A stretch of DNA of 64,000 bases from Aquarana catesbeiana. Taxonomy: Eukaryota; Chordata; Amphibia; Anura; Ranidae. Both the position numbers and the translations under genes were made by a program. Where the stretch lies: contig NC_133324.1 in the NCBI RefSeq assembly GCF_042186555.1, forward strand, positions 4,309,558-4,373,557, written 5' to 3'. Positions 62,301-64,000 of the stretch are shown one piece after another (positions within the stretch are counted from its first letter, which is position 1; every line of letters begins with the position of its first letter). The notes below the pieces were generated by a model. That model did not search any database. It worked only from the letters and a program-made list of their open reading frames with translations, and was not told the DNA's origin.

Positions 62301-64000
62301 TCACCAGAGGGCGCCACTGACACCCCTTAGTCACCAGAGGGCGCCACTGACACCCCGGAGTCACCAGAGGGAGCCACTGACACCCCTTAGTTACCAGAGG
62401 GCGCCACCAACACACATTCCTCAATACTGAATACTGACACCCCGGAGTCACCAGAGGGCGCCACTGACACCCCTTAGTCACCAGAGGGCGCCACTGACAC
62501 CCCTTAGTCACCAGAGGGCGCCACTGACACCCCGGGGGTCACCAGAGGGCGCCACTGACGCCCTGGAGTCACCAGAGGGCGCCACTGACACCCCTTAGTC
62601 ACCAGAGGGCGCCACCGACACACATTCTTCAATACTAAACACTGACGCCCTGGAGTCACCAGAGGGCAACCCTTAGTCACCAGAGGGCGCCACTGACTCC
62701 CCGGAGTCACCAGAGGGCGCCACCGACACACATTCCTCAATACTGAACACTGACACCCCGGAGTCACCAGAGGGCGCCACCGACACACATTCCTCAATAC
62801 TGAACACTGACACCCGAGGGCGCCACTGACGCCCCGGAGTCACCAGAGGGCGCCCCTTAGTCAGCAGAGGGCGCCACTGACACCCCTTAGTCACCAGAGG
62901 GCGCCACTGACACCCCTTAGTCACCAGAGGGCACCACTGACACCCCGGAGTCACCAGAGGGCGCCACTGACACCCCTTAGTCACCAGAGGGCGCCACTGA
63001 AACCCCTTAGTCATCAGAGGGCGCCACTGACACCCCGGAGTCACCAGAGGGCGCCACTGACACCCGTTAGTCATCAGAGGGCGCCACTGACACCCCGGAG
63101 TCACCAGAGGGCACCACTGACACCCCGGAGTCACCAGAGGGCGCCACTGAAACCCCGGAGTCACCAGAGGGCGCCACTGACACCCCGAAGTCGCCAGAGG
63201 ACGCCACTGACACCCCGGAGTCACCAGAGGGCGCCCCGGAGTCACCATAGGGCGCCCCGGAGTCAGCAGAGGGCGCCACTGATGCCCCGGAGTCAGCAGA
63301 GGGCGCTTCTGATGCCCCGGAGTCACCAGAGGGCGCCACCGACACCCCCGGAGTCACCAGAGAGCGCCACTGACACCCCTGGAGTCACCAGAGGGCGCCA
63401 CTGACACCCCCGGAGTCACCAGAGGGCGCCACTGACACCCCGGAGTCACCAGAGGGCACCCCTTAGTCACCAGAGGGCGCCACTGACACCCCGGAGTCAC
63501 CAGAGGGCACCCCTTAGTCACCAGAGGGCGCCACTGACACCCCGGAGTCACCAGAGGGCACCCCTTAGTCACCAGAGGGCGCCACTGACACCCCTTAGTC
63601 ACCAGAGGGCGCCACTGACACCCCGGAGTCACCAGAGGGCGCCACTGACGCCCCGGAGTCAGCAGATGGCGCCACTGACACCCCGGAGCCACCAGAGGGC
63701 GCCCCTGACACCCCTTAGTCACCAGAGGGCGCCACTGACACCCCGGAGCCACCAGAGGGCACCACTGACACCCCGGAGTCACCAGAGGTCGCCACTGACA
63801 CCCCGGAGTCACCGGAGGGCACCCCGGAGTCACCAGAGGGCGCCACTGACACCCCGGAGTCACCAGAGGGCGCCACTGACACCCCGGAGCCACCAGAGGG
63901 CGCCACTGACACCCCGGGTTCGCCAGAGGGCGCCACTGACACCCCGGAACCGCCAGAGGGCGCCACTGACACCCCAGAGCCACCAGAGGGCGCCACTGAC
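59384..64000. repeat. Array S segmental duplication, copy 2
   Basis: Near-identical to 50,375-54,932, and continues to the window edge, so the true length exceeds 4.6 kb. Differences are mostly gain or loss of whole units; for example the GGAGCCACTGACACC block near 62,160-62,360 has extra copies relative to 53,160-53,340. Confidence 0.9.
63680..64000 (+). promoter_or_regulatory. Cluster of full CTCF core matches (3)
   Basis: Counterpart of cluster 1 in the second copy of the duplication; GAGCCACCAGAGGGCGCC units recur up to the window edge. Confidence 0.45.

Larger units (their letters stand above)
47121..64000 (+). repeat. Minisatellite S (30-bp unit), array of CTCF-like motifs
   Basis: About 550 head-to-tail units, all in one orientation: GGGCGCCACTGACACC, then CCGGAGT or CCTTAGT, then CACCAGA. 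Each unit includes CACCAGAGGGCGCC, which fits the vertebrate CTCF core consensus CCASYAGRKGGCRS except for T at the first base. Variants include CATCAGAGGG, CACCAAAGGG, GGGCACC, and 56-bp units containing ATTCCTCAATACTGAACAC. Long frames on both strands (up to 437 codons) follow from the 30-bp period; CCTTAG introduces stops in the acidic plus-strand frame. The array continues beyond the right edge. Confidence 0.97.

Noticed and set aside
47121..64000. Long open frames on both strands of array S (up to 437 codons; 10-residue periods such as GCQWRPLVTP, SVAPSGDSGV, APLTPRSHQR, GATDTPESPE)
   Set aside because: A 30-bp unit keeps any frame open. Several frames are open at once on both strands, and the most protein-like one is cut repeatedly by TAG in CCTTAG units. 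No start, splice or terminal exon is seen.
1..64000. CRISPR array
   Set aside because: Repeats are directly abutting or diverged units without unique spacers of constant length, in vertebrate-type DNA with no cas genes.
1..64000. tRNA, rRNA or telomeric repeat
   Set aside because: No cloverleaf with A/B boxes, no rRNA-like segment and no TTAGGG run was found by eye.

Overview
The window reads as nuclear DNA of a vertebrate, most likely a ranid-type frog. The main clues are short dispersed repeats typical of such genomes. One is an inverted-repeat element at 32,172-32,427 with ends of the form TTGATTTACTAAA / TTTAGTAAATCAACCCC. A related fragment lies inside a small TA-flanked element at 1,949-2,066. 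Fragments beginning TTAAAGTGGAACTCC occur at 8,125 and 15,106. There are also decayed Tc1/mariner sequences and Penelope-like or retrozyme-like insertions with hammerhead-ribozyme folds. I found no bacterial or organellar signatures, no rRNA or tRNA gene and no CRISPR array. No protein-coding gene can be called with confidence; two short stretches (12,259-12,345 plus strand; 44,262-44,939 minus strand) look like possible exons.

Roughly four fifths of the window is tandem repeat, in more than fifteen minisatellite families. In order these are: a 40/32-bp family (1-3,560, split by an insertion); 44 bp (3,745-7,750); 61 bp (8,697-8,985); 52 bp (8,985-11,445); a diverged 80-bp family (11,590-12,180); 61 bp (12,490-14,535); 44-bp and 86-bp arrays grown inside a Tc1-like element (15,421-16,994); a 38-bp family spread over 17,592-37,265 and interrupted by several insertions; about 62 bp (37,266-37,720); 40 bp (38,151-38,392); 77 bp (38,811-40,405); 30 bp then 31 bp (40,406-41,925); scrambled Tc1-like fragments (42,046-43,790); a G-rich array of about 50 bp (43,791-44,150); 27/21 bp (44,400-44,932); about 104 bp (45,000-46,775); and a 30-bp array that runs from 47,121 off the right edge. 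Short non-repetitive stretches separate them.

Three results stand out. (1) Each unit of the 30-bp array carries CACCAGAGGGCGCC, one base from the vertebrate CTCF core, and a subset of units matches the core fully. That makes several hundred same-orientation candidate CTCF sites in 17 kb. (2) Hammerhead-like folds occur in three insertions. Where the normally invariant C3-G8 pair is changed, it is changed on both sides (U3-A8 in one element, A3-U8 in both arms of another), so pairing is kept. (3) A Tc1-like transposon appears to have seeded new minisatellites: a 44-bp segment of its transposase region and an 86-bp segment of its right end have each expanded in place.

There is no set of genes acting together here. 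The window is best seen as repeat-rich intergenic, intronic or subtelomeric-type DNA shaped by unequal exchange, segmental duplication (including a copy of at least 4.6 kb about 9.0 kb away) and repeated retroelement insertion. Collapse or duplication in the assembly is a real possibility in the longest arrays.
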